This document shows positions 20,173-29,116 of a stretch of 64,000 nt of DNA, in pieces (position 1 is the first letter of the stretch; every line of letters begins with the position of its first letter). The translations under genes and the position numbers were made by a program. The stretch is from assembly GCA_963576735.1 (NCBI GenBank), contig OY755189.1:1364001-1428000 (forward strand), given 5' to 3'. A model generated the notes under the pieces. That model made no database searches. It saw only the letters and a program-made list of their open reading frames with translations, and had not been told where the DNA came from. The DNA comes from Bedellia somnulentella (taxonomy: Eukaryota; Arthropoda; Insecta; Lepidoptera; Bedelliidae).

Positions 20173-21616
20173 CTTTGACTATGAACACTATAGACAAAGC
20201 GATGTTAAGTCATCCATTTTAAAAAGAGAAGCCCTTATTTAAGTTCTTATATATGTTAAAAAGAGACACAAAACTTTATTGTCATCTCTATCGCGTTACC
20301 CGTTTTGTTGATGTCACACTTTTAAATTGTGACAAACAAAGCGTCGACTTGTGAGCGATTTTAGTTTTCTTTTGATTTTGAGAAAGATTTTATTCATTTG
20401 TATATTGTTATTGTGACAAAAGAGACTCCATTAATTAAGTTATTGTTTAGTGAGGTATGGTTGGGTGTAGCGTGCTTGGCTGCGGAAGCCACAGCGAAAA
20501 CAACATCGAAGGATTGACTTTCCACAAGTGAGTGAGTTTTTTAATGTTTTTCTACAGATAAATACATAATAAATATTTTGCGCGATCAGAAAAAAAGGTG
20601 ATTCAAATGTTAATTACGTTGAACTAGATTACTAGCATTTTCTTTAGTTATTTTGAGCATTTTTTTAGTAGCATAACCTAAAAATATGCAGTATCTTAGT
20701 GTTCCCATAATTCACGTTTTCATCCTACCCTGTCGTTAGGGTAAAATTTTCAAATTAGTAAACTGATGTTAATGAGTGAGTATATTATGAATTTCGTCGC
20801 GCTATAGCGACGCTGAATGATTTCCAATTGTTATCTACGGAATTAGTAAGCAATAAATTTGTTATATTTATTTAATTTCTTCGTATTCATTACAGTTTTC
20901 CTAAAGACCCGAATCTACGAGAAAAATGGATTGCGGCCACTGGAAGATGCAATTGGAAATCAACCAAATATAAAATACTTAGATGTACGAATACATCATC
21001 TTTTGAAAAATGTGACTGAAATAGACGAATGAATTCGAAATTTTCACACGAAACTGATTTTGTTTAAAGGTCAATTGTAAATAATGCAATAAAACTCATG
21101 TACAAAATAGTGCTGTCTTTTATTTTTCAAAATACAAACATACACCCCACTATACCCATGATGACCCGTATGATATTTACATAACTTGCACTTATGGAAC
21201 AGCTGTTTTTTTTTGTCCTGTAACAAAGTTAGTCCCGTACAAAAAAATATTCGTAATCATGGGAAGATTCATCCCTGATAGTTAGTACAATGCTTTAGAT
21301 TTCACGGTGTATTAAACATCAGTATAAATGGTAAAATTAAACAAAAAAAATGTATAATACTAGGAGCAAGTATGTATAATTATATGATTGCAGGAAATAA
21401 TATAGTAAACAGTAAACCTTTACAATAAATAAAACGACGTAACAATAAATTGACGTAATCAATTTTAAATTAAAAAGTAGCTTTTAGAATGGTGATTATA
21501 GTATTTTGGGGTAATTGTTTTCTAGTGATCGCAACATTACAGGGAAAAATATTGCTATCTAAAAGAGGTACTCTCCCGTTGCATTATGACTCTGTCTATA
21601 GTGTTCATAGTCAAAG
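20173..21616 (+). mobile_element. P-like element 2 encoding only a THAP mini-gene
   Basis: 1444 bp with terminal inverted repeats starting CTTTGACTATGAACACTATA (about 26 of 27 bases match). The 8-bp TSD TAAGTAAC is at 21617-21624 and, on the far side of the later insertions, at 12633-12640. The TIR is related to, but distinct from, that of P-like element 1. It is nonautonomous: no transposase core is present. Confidence 0.8.
20457..21019 (+). CDS. Two-exon THAP-domain mini-protein of P-like element 2
   Basis: Exon 1 20457-20527 and exon 2 20896-21019, joined by a GTGAGT donor and a CATTACAG acceptor, give 64 codons and a TGA. The protein starts MVGCSVLGCGSHSEN (C-x4-C), then LTFHNFPKDPNLREKWI, the typical THAP helix region. 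The second zinc pair (C-x2-H, usually ICSEHF) is replaced by RCTNTSSF, so the domain is incomplete. AATAAA follows at 21088-21093. It may be a truncated product comparable in layout to short P-element products, but any repressor role is speculation. Confidence 0.65.
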
Positions 21617-21624
21617 TAAGTAAC

Positions 21625-22276
21625 GTACTTACATCAACGCCATCTACAGAGCTCTAGGAAACTATGTTGTTTTTTTATTTCACAAAAAGAAAACCTCTCA
21701 TTACACTTGATTAGCCGCCGAATGTTCCTTTTTTTGCCACAGTGCGCGCTGTGATCGATTCGAGTTCCCCCACCCCCTACTTTGCACCCAGCGAATAATA
21801 ATTATTATAATATACTATGATAATAATTATTATCATAGTCTTAACAGTGAGCCATAAAGGTTAATACGGTTATTTCACCGTCTTTTTCGGCGTTACAAAG
21901 AATTAATTAATTACGATACGGTACGGAACAGGGTAAAAAGAAAAGAAGACGTGTTTTGGCATTACTATCTTTTTATTAGTACATCTAGGTATACTGTTAA
22001 AATATAAAATTTACTTAAAAACAGATATATACACAGTCTAATTTGTTCACTAGTTAAACGTACATTTACTTATAAAAAATCTACAAGCCTGTGGTTTGTG
22101 GTGGTCTGTGGTGGCCTTGAAAGTTTCAAACATTTAATAAAACTTTCTTAGGTACCTAGTAGAAACCTATTAATTTAGTACCTATTGTATATATATATAT
22201 ATATGTATAGTATCTTGCAGTCTGTAATGTCAAGGAGAGGACTATTGTTATTACTAATTTTGCCATTATTGGTATA
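21625..22276. other. Unassigned stretch between P-like element 2 and the mariner-type element
   Basis: No coding frame is visible. It contains an ATTATTATCATAGT inverted pair near 21800-21840 and a (TA) run near 22190-22205. Nothing else stands out. Confidence 0.5.
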
Positions 22277-22278
22277 TA

Positions 22279-23294
22279 CAGGGTGGCTCATTCAAATCGG
22301 TCAGTATGGGAAAGTCTGAAACTATAAGACATACGAAGATTTGTTCTTAGGAACCATGTCACTGATTTTGATAAAAAGAAAAACTGCATTCATACATTTG
22401 AAAAAAAACTGTACCCAGCTCGGGAATCGAACCCGGTTGTTTTGAAAAAATAAACTTACACTTTTTCTATTTTGATATCGATTGTGTAGGTCTTAAGCTG
22501 TAAATGTCTCCATAAAACACGATGGCTAAAATGAATAAAATTCATTGTTTTGACATACTTTAATTTCTCAAAGTAGGTGTTCGAAGTCATCACCATTTTT
22601 TTCAAATCAATTTTCAACACGTTTAGGTAACTAAGGTAACTAAAATTGACCCTTTGGAATTGGCTGCTTTTAGGACTTCAACGGTGTCATAGCTTGTTTT
22701 GTAAACTTCATCCTTAACGTGACCCCATAAAAAATTGTCTAGAGGCGTTTAATCGGGCGACTGTGTATCTACAATATCTAAATATTTACTTTAAGTGGGC
22801 TTTCCAATTGATTGTTAGTGTTTAATTACTGTAGATAACAAAACTTCCTTAAATGTTTAATGGAATGCAAACCACATGATACGGTGCATGTGTGTAATAA
22901 CTTATTATTAATAAGTTGAGGGGTACAAACAGTGATAGAGACAATTTTACATGCCTGAACTTGTTGAATATTGTAACGGTGGTCACTTCGAACACCTACT
23001 TTGAGAAATTAAAGTATGTCAAAACAATGCATTTTATTCATTTTAGACATCATGTTTCATAGAAACATTTACAGATTAAGACCTACACAATCGATATCAA
23101 AATAGAAAAAGTGTAAGTTTATTTTTTCAAAACAACCGGGTTCGATTCCCGAGCTGGGTACAGTTTTTTTTTCAAATGTATGAATGCAGTTTTTCTTTTT
23201 ATCAAAATCGGTGACATGGTTCCTAAGAACAAATCTTCGTATGTCTTATAGTTTCAGACTTTCCCATACTGACCGATTTGAATGAGCCACCCTG
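22279..23294. mobile_element. Tc1/mariner-type element with ~315-bp inverted repeats
   Basis: Both ends read CAGGGTGGCTCATTCAAATC inward and stay about 97% identical for some 315 bp. The TSD is TA (22277-22278 and 23295-23296). The centre is only about 390 bp and holds a relic of an IS630/Tc1/mariner transposase C-terminus on the minus strand. It is therefore an internally deleted, nonautonomous copy. Each inverted repeat contains a Pol III box B-like sequence followed by a T-run. Confidence 0.85.
22655..22760 (-). pseudogene. Tc1/mariner transposase C-terminal relic
   Basis: Minus-strand reading gives SPD*TPLDNFLWGHVKDEVY, the conserved 'SPDLTPLDFFLWG...VY' stretch around the third acidic residue of many insect Tc1/mariner transposases, with a stop in it. 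Only about 35 codons remain. Confidence 0.7.
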
Positions 23295-23561
23295 TATACT
23301 ATGTATGTTCCCTCCCTTATTATCAAGTATAAACGAATTTTACATGAAAGAATGAGTAAAAACTTGAGAAATAGATAAGGAGATGAAATACTAACCATGA
23401 AAGTGAGCCATTGAATGATAAAAATAAGATGTTTATAATTTAAATTACATTAACTAATATTCGTTAACATGAAATTTGTTGAAGATACATTCTGTAAGCA
23501 ATAGTTATCTTACATTTTTAATATGCCACATTGACGATCCGCATAGTTTTTTACTATTTAA

Positions 23562-23651
23562 AAGGCTTATTATTGGTAGTACTGAGCCTGTACAATCTTT
23601 TAAGTTAATAGCGTATTAATACCGCATAATTAAGAAAAATTTTCGAAAACC
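23562..23651 (+). repeat. 90-bp direct repeat flanking LINE copy B, left
   Basis: Matches 27898-27987 base for base except for about five positions. It directly borders the LINE on the 5' side and is read as a 90-bp TSD. Confidence 0.85.
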
Positions 23652-25535
23652 TTCGTAATTTTCGTAGTGGTTCCTCGCGGGGCGAAAAGTGGGCTAGAGA
23701 GACCCACTTCAGTACGTTGAATGTGTGTGGAGGGATGCATGAAAAATTAGATGAAGTATGTTTGATAATGGATGAAAGAAAAATAGATTTTCTGTGTGTG
23801 AATGAAACGAAGCGAAAGGAAAAAGAAGTTTCACAACTTGGCCCATTTACAGCGATCTGGTCGGGCGTGGCTGACAGCGACAGGGCTTGCCAAGGCGTGG
23901 GACTTCTGATATCTGAAAGGATAGCTCAGTGTATGAAAGGTTGTGAATGTGTGAGTCAAAAGCTCCTGTGGCTAAAGGTGAAAATAGCGCTTGTCCGGAT
24001 GCGCATAATTTGTGTGTATGCTCCGGACATGTCTAAGTCACTATCTGAGAGGGAGGAGTTTTGGAATTTGTTCGATTATGTTGTGAATGGGTGTGATCAG
24101 AATGAGAGAATTGTAATGTTAGGAGATTTTAATGGCTGGGTTGGTGTGTCACGTAACGGTTGTGAAAAGGTTTTAGGAAAGTATGGTGATCAAAGGGTGA
24201 ACGAAAATGGCGAGAAAGTTATTGAGGTATGTTTGGCGAGGAATCTTTGCGTTACAAACACGTTGTTTGAACACAAAGATATCCATATGTATACAAGACA
24301 GAGAGGAAACGAGAGAAGTATGATTGATTTTGTGATTGTTGATGAAAGGCTGAGAGCAAAGGCTGTTGACACCAGAGTCTATAGGGGCACGAATGTTGGC
24401 ACAGATCACTTCTTTGTTATATCCCGAGTAAGAGGTCTGTGCACGCGTTGGCGTCATAGGGCCAAAGTGTCAACAACGGATCTTGCGAGAATAAAAGTGG
24501 AGAAATTGCAAGATGATGAAAAGATCAGTGATGAATACGTGAAGAAATTGGATGATAGACTAAGTTGCGTGGAGATGAGGGATGAAATGGAAATAGAAGA
24601 AGTATGGAATGTGCTCAAATCGACAATGGTTGAACGTGCGACGGAAGTATCTGGATTGTGTAAAAGATCAAATAGACCACCAACAAGTTGGTGGGATAAG
24701 AGTGTGAAAGAGGCAGTCGAAGATAAGAAGAAAGCTTGGTTAGATTTACTAGCAGTCAGAGCTAGTAAACGAATGGATGCGAGAGTAACAGATGATGTAG
24801 TGAAAAATAGTGAAGATGAATATTAGAGAGTTAAGAATGAGGTTAAGAAGAAAATAGAAAAGAAAAAGCGTGATCTGATAGAATGGTGTGAGAGGAAACT
24901 CTCTGATAATTTCCGGAATAACCAAAAGTTGTTTTGGAAATATATCCGAAAAGAAAAGAGAGTTTCCCAAAACGCGGGAGTGAATGTAGTGAAAGATGAT
25001 CAGGGTGAATTGGCGACAGATGAAAGTAGCATGAAACGAGTATGGAAGAACTATTTTGAGGGACTCTTTGAAAAAGAGGATGCATCCGTTTCTTCGCCAA
25101 TCGGCAGTAATGTTAATTGTAACGATGCGATTGGTGCCTTTAGTGAAAGTGAGATTAGTATGGAAGAAATAATGTAAGCAATGAAAAGTGTGAAAATAGG
25201 GAAGGCAGCAGGGTATGATAGGATAACTATCGAAATCATAAAGTTTTTGTCTTACAAAAGCGAGCTATCCGATCTATTTACAAGTTAAGGTCGAGGTATT
25301 CGTTGCGCGAAAAATTTAAAGATATTGGCATTTTAACTGTCCCTTGCCAATACATATTTGAGAATTTAATGTATGCCAAAAAGAATATAGGCCAATTTAG
25401 TAAAGTTAGTGATAGGCATACTGTTAACACTCGGAATAAGGAGAAACTTAACGTACCGAAGTGGAGACTTAATAAAGTAAGTAACTCCTTTATGGGACTA
25501 TCCCTGAAAATGTTCAATAAACTTCCTTCTGACAT

Positions 25536-25898
25536 AAATAAAAGATGTTATTAAAGGAAAGAAAAATTTCGACACTGGCGGGGTTCGAACCCGCGACCTT
25601 CGGGTATACGCCCCCGTCGCTCTGCCAACTGAGCTACAGTGTCAGTTGGCATCCAGCGCGAAATTTCTCTATCCTTTGTTTCTTTTTTACACGTTCAAGT
25701 AGTGTTTGCGTTTCCTACCTCCGAATTTTAACTAATTCGGACGGCCACTTGTCTACCTTTTCAGATAGAATGCAAATGTTGGAAACGCCTAACTATGTGT
25801 CGCCGCCAGTGTCGAAATTTTTCTTTCCTTTAATAACATCTTTTATTTATGAGTAATAATCCCCACATGAGGAATTCATGTCAAAAAACATTAAATTA
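25536..25898 (-). mobile_element. Fold-back tRNA-like SINE/MITE
   Basis: 363 bp with a 13-bp TSD, TTCCTTCTGACAT (25523-25535 and 25899-25911). It contains an inverted repeat of about 46 bp between 25536-25580 and 25803-25848, and a tRNA-like unit on the minus strand. Its pieces match the 312-bp units at 5644-6829, including the CCGAATT hairpin, the GATAGAATGCAAATGTT spacer and the CCCCACATGAGG tail, but the tail is present in both orientations. Confidence 0.8.
25571..25643 (-). other. tRNA-like Pol III unit in the fold-back element
   Basis: 73 nt, with a perfect 7-bp acceptor stem (GACACTG/CAGTGTC), box A TAGCTCAGTTGG and box B GGTTCGAACCC. Compared with the units at 5.7-6.7 kb, the D loop is one base shorter and the variable loop one longer. 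The anticodon arm is again abnormal, so it is not taken as a working tRNA gene. Confidence 0.8.
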
Positions 25899-27897
25899 TT
25901 CCTTCTGACATATTGGAATTGCCTGTGGCATCTTTTAAAAAGGCAATTAAAGCCATGCTTTTAAAGAAATCTTACTACAGTGTTCAAGATTTTTTAAACG
26001 ACAAGGACCCAACGCGCACATGACCATGTCCGTAAAGCTATAAATCTTCCCACGTTATTCCTAGGAATAATTGTCTGGTGAGGATTTTTCTTCTCACGTT
26101 ATGTGATTGGTTTTTGTGATGGACAATTTATTTTAATTATGTCAAACTAGCGTTTGGTTTGGTCGCATAGAAAATCTTTTGTAAAGTAAAAGCATGTTTA
26201 TAAACTGAAATTGCACAAACCATATTTTGAAAAAATGAAAAAATGTGAATGTAAAGAGTTTCTTTGTTGCTTCTTCTCTTTACGAACACCTTCCGAAGCA
26301 ACGGATTAACGATTAATTTAAAACTTTGACGTTCAAAAAATGTTAGTATTTAACTTTATTTTGAAAAATAAACTTTTTACTTTTTTTGACTTTTTTTTTT
26401 GATGCTGAGGGCTGGTAAAGGGTTGGTGGCTTCTTGGTTGTACTTCCTTTTCCAAAAGTGCTGGTCGAGTGGCAAAGTACCACAAGACTGGTGCAAGGCG
26501 GTGATTGTGCCTCTGTATAAAGGAAAAGGGTCACGCCAGGAGGCTAAAAACTACCGCGGCATTAGCCTACTCAGCATTGTCGGTAAGTTGTATGCAAAGG
26601 TATTGATTAAAAGAGTGATGAATGAAACTGATGAGAAAATATGGGATGTGCAAGCAGGATTTAGGAAAGGAATGGGATGTATGGATCAAATCTTCTCTCT
26701 AAGGAGCATCACCGAAAAGTTCTTAGCCAAGAACCAAAAGATGTATTGCTCCTTCATTGATTTAGAGAAGGCGTATGATAGTGTGGTAAGAAAGTGTTTG
26801 TGGGAGGTGTTATCCAAGTTCGGTTTGGGGAGTCAACTTATACGTGCATGGTTTCACTCTATGAGGATTCTAGTGCATGTGTAAGAGTAAATGGGGAAAA
26901 CACTGACTGGTTTGGCATCTCTGGGGGTGTCCGACAGGGTTGTGTTGCTTCTCCGTGGCTCTTCAATTTGTTCATGGATGACTGTTTGACAGAATTGCGT
27001 GAAAGTGATTGTGGACTAAGAATGGGTGGATTCATTGTTAAATACCTCTTGTATGCTGACGATCAAGCGCTACCTGCATCGTCGGCGGAAGAGTTGCAAG
27101 AGATAATGAATATTGCATGTGCGTCATTTGAAAGAAAGGGGATGAAAGTGAATGTGTATAAACCATGGTTTTTGAAAGAGAGGAGAATATGACCAAATGC
27201 GTGATTGAGATTAATGGTAAGAGAGAGGAACAAGAGAATGAGTTTGAATATCTGGGAAGTATGTTTACTAGAGATAGAAAGTGTGTTGAAGATATCGAGA
27301 GAAGAGTGAAAAAGGGTAATGCGATGAATGGAGCACTGAATAGTCTAATGCCTAGTCAATCGGTGTCCGAAAGGGCCCGAATGGCTGTGCATGATGCTGT
27401 TCTTGTTCCTACGCTTATGTATGGCAGTGAATGTTGGGTGTGGCAGAAGAAGCATGAAAGCAAAGTGAATGCAGTAGAAATGAGTTCACTCAGAAAAGTT
27501 TGTAATGTAAAGTTATGTGATCGTGTGAGGAATGACGTGATTCGTGGAAGGTGTGGTGTAAAAGATGATATTGTAAGTAAGATAGAAAAAGGAATGTTGA
27601 GATGGTTTGGGCACATCGAGAGGATGGATGACAGGAAATTGGTAAAAGGTATCTATAGAGCTAATGTGAAAGGTAATGTTAGTAGAGGACGGCCACGAAA
27701 GACACACTTGGACCAAATTGAGAGTGTGCTCAAAAAGGCAGGCGTCCGAAGTATGAAGAGTAAAAGAGCATGTATGAAAAGATTGATGGATGAAGACGAA
27801 GCAAGAGAGGTTTGCCAGGATCGTACGAAGTGACGATCGATAGTTTCTGCCTACCCCAATGGGAGTTAACGGCGTGAGTATATGTTTGTATGTATGT

Positions 27898-27987
27898 AAG
27901 GCTTATTATTGGTAGTACTGAGCCTGTACAATCTTTTAAGTTAATAGCATATTAATACCGCATAATAAAGAGAAAATTTCGAAAACC
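27898..27987 (+). repeat. 90-bp direct repeat flanking LINE copy B, right
   Basis: Second copy of 23562-23651, starting AAGGCTTATTATTGGTAGTA. Confidence 0.85.
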
Positions 27988-28950
27988 CGTTTACTTGGGT
28001 ATGAAACAATGATAATAAACCAATGCTAATAAATTACAGTCTAGTATAATTTAATCTAAAAAAAAACATCTAAATTCGTTCCTATTAAAGATTTAACTTC
28101 CCCTTAAATCACATGTAAATTTAACTATAGTAGTGTAAACAACAGTTCTACTTTAAATTTGAATCATTGAGCTTTATGTTTAATTATTTTTATTGAGCAA
28201 GATTTTATGAATTAGTTGGTATTTATTTAAATGAGCTATCGAAATCGCGACAGTTTTTTTGTGTAGAAGTCCTTTATAATATAGGTTAAATGGGTATCAC
28301 ACGAAATGGTACAAAAAGATCGGTAGCAAGAGAAGATAAAAAAAATAAGTTAGTTACTACGCGTTCACTTGCTCGAAAGTTCGAAACACCTGAAAATCGG
28401 TGTTTTGCGTAAAGTAAGTTGGACTAAGTTGGATCTCATTTTCATTGCTGTGACCTTCGATCATATTTACCAAAGATACACCAACAAATCACGAAAAACG
28501 GCCCGGCCAAACAATGCTTTTTATATGGTAAGCACTGATTCACTGACAGTCGCGTGCTAGATCTTGCAATAAATAATAGGTCTTAAAAAAATGCGATAAG
28601 GTTGTAGCTCATTGCTTCTTCTTCTATTAATGTGGTTTTCTATATTTTTGTTTTTATTATGTATTTTTATGTGATGATGTTGTTATCTTTGTATGTCTGA
28701 GTAGTGGAACTAAATGTTTTATCTATCTATCTATCTACTGGACTCTCTTTACCATGTCGTGTGATACTTTTAATATTCTTTTTACAATGTGTATAGTTAG
28801 TTGAGCAGCTTACCTTTTTTTTCTTACATGTTGTTGTTATTGTTACCCACGACAGTGGTTACATTAGTTATTACTTGGTAAAAACGTTTGTAAATTCCTC
28901 AAATAGTCTTAAATGGTTCAATACAGTACGTAAAGGAGAAACTGTTTTTT
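27988..28950. other. Intergenic, no gene recognised
   Basis: Unique-looking AT-rich DNA between LINE copy B and the LRRC49 3' end. A 63-codon plus-strand frame at 28369-28560 has no recognisable motif. A short (TATC) run lies near 28720. Confidence 0.5.
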
Positions 28951-28956
28951 TTTATT
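28951..28956 (-). terminator. Candidate poly(A) signal of LRRC49
   Basis: TTTATT on the plus strand, AATAAA on the minus, about 160 nt past the LRRC49 stop codon. Assigned by position only. Confidence 0.45.
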
Positions 28957-29116
28957 TTACTATGTTTGGACTTTTGGTCGCGTTTTGCTACTTAGCACTA
29001 ACAAATAAATCATAACTTTGATTTTGTATAAAAAGTGAGCTATTTTTTTACTTATTTTGCTATTGCTGATTTTCCATATAAAACTTTGTGATATCTTTTC
29101 TACACGATTGTTTCCT

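Larger units (their letters stand above)
25235..26022 (+). pseudogene. C-terminus of a CR1/Jockey-type reverse transcriptase
   Basis: About 90 codons to LSLKMFNKLPSDI at 25535, then the nested element, then LELPVASFKKAIKAMLLKK to a stop near 26022. The frame is exactly restored if the insertion and one TSD are ignored. No RT catalytic motif is included. Confidence 0.75.
25231..26399 (+). mobile_element. CR1/Jockey-like LINE 3' fragment inserted in LINE copy B
   Basis: A different LINE, strongly 5'-truncated: only the last 130 or so codons of the RT ORF and a 3' UTR of about 350 bp remain. It ends in T/A-rich sequence. The coding end reads VFVLQKRAIRSIYKLRSRYS, YAKKNIGQFSKVSDRHTVNT and SFKKAIKAMLLKKSYYSVQD, the usual C-terminal signature of Jockey/CR1-group RTs. 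A fold-back tRNA-like element interrupts it. The TSD is too short to be read with confidence. Confidence 0.75.
23717..27831 (+). pseudogene. LINE endonuclease-RT, copy B (stops and insertion)
   Basis: An apurinic-type endonuclease domain is readable from 23720 (FLCVNETKRK, GDFNGWVG, GTDHFFVISR). A one-base change makes TAG at 24824 and another makes TAA near 25175. The frame is then split at about 25231-26399. Afterwards RT motifs continue (AGFRKGMGCMDQIF, RQGCVASPWLFNLFMDD, LLYADDQALPA), with breaks near 26880 and 27170, to the C-terminal WFGHIERMDD region. This copy cannot make a full protein. Confidence 0.85.
23652..27897 (+). mobile_element. RTE-type LINE, copy B, interrupted
   Basis: It begins just upstream of the ORF, in TTCCTCGCGGGGCGAAAAGT, and lacks the first 300 or so bases of copy C. 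It ends GTATGTATGT. It is flanked by 90-bp direct repeats. A separate insertion at about 25231-26399 splits the RT. Confidence 0.9.

Noticed and set aside
22190..22206. TA dinucleotide run
   Set aside because: A simple microsatellite with no sign of function.
23717..24826. Host craniofacial development protein 2 gene
   Set aside because: Similar proteins are often so named, but the endonuclease, RT and ATGT tail show a LINE, with three copies in this window.
28369..28560. 63-codon plus-strand frame
   Set aside because: No recognisable motif, no splice or poly(A) context; expected by chance in AT-rich DNA.
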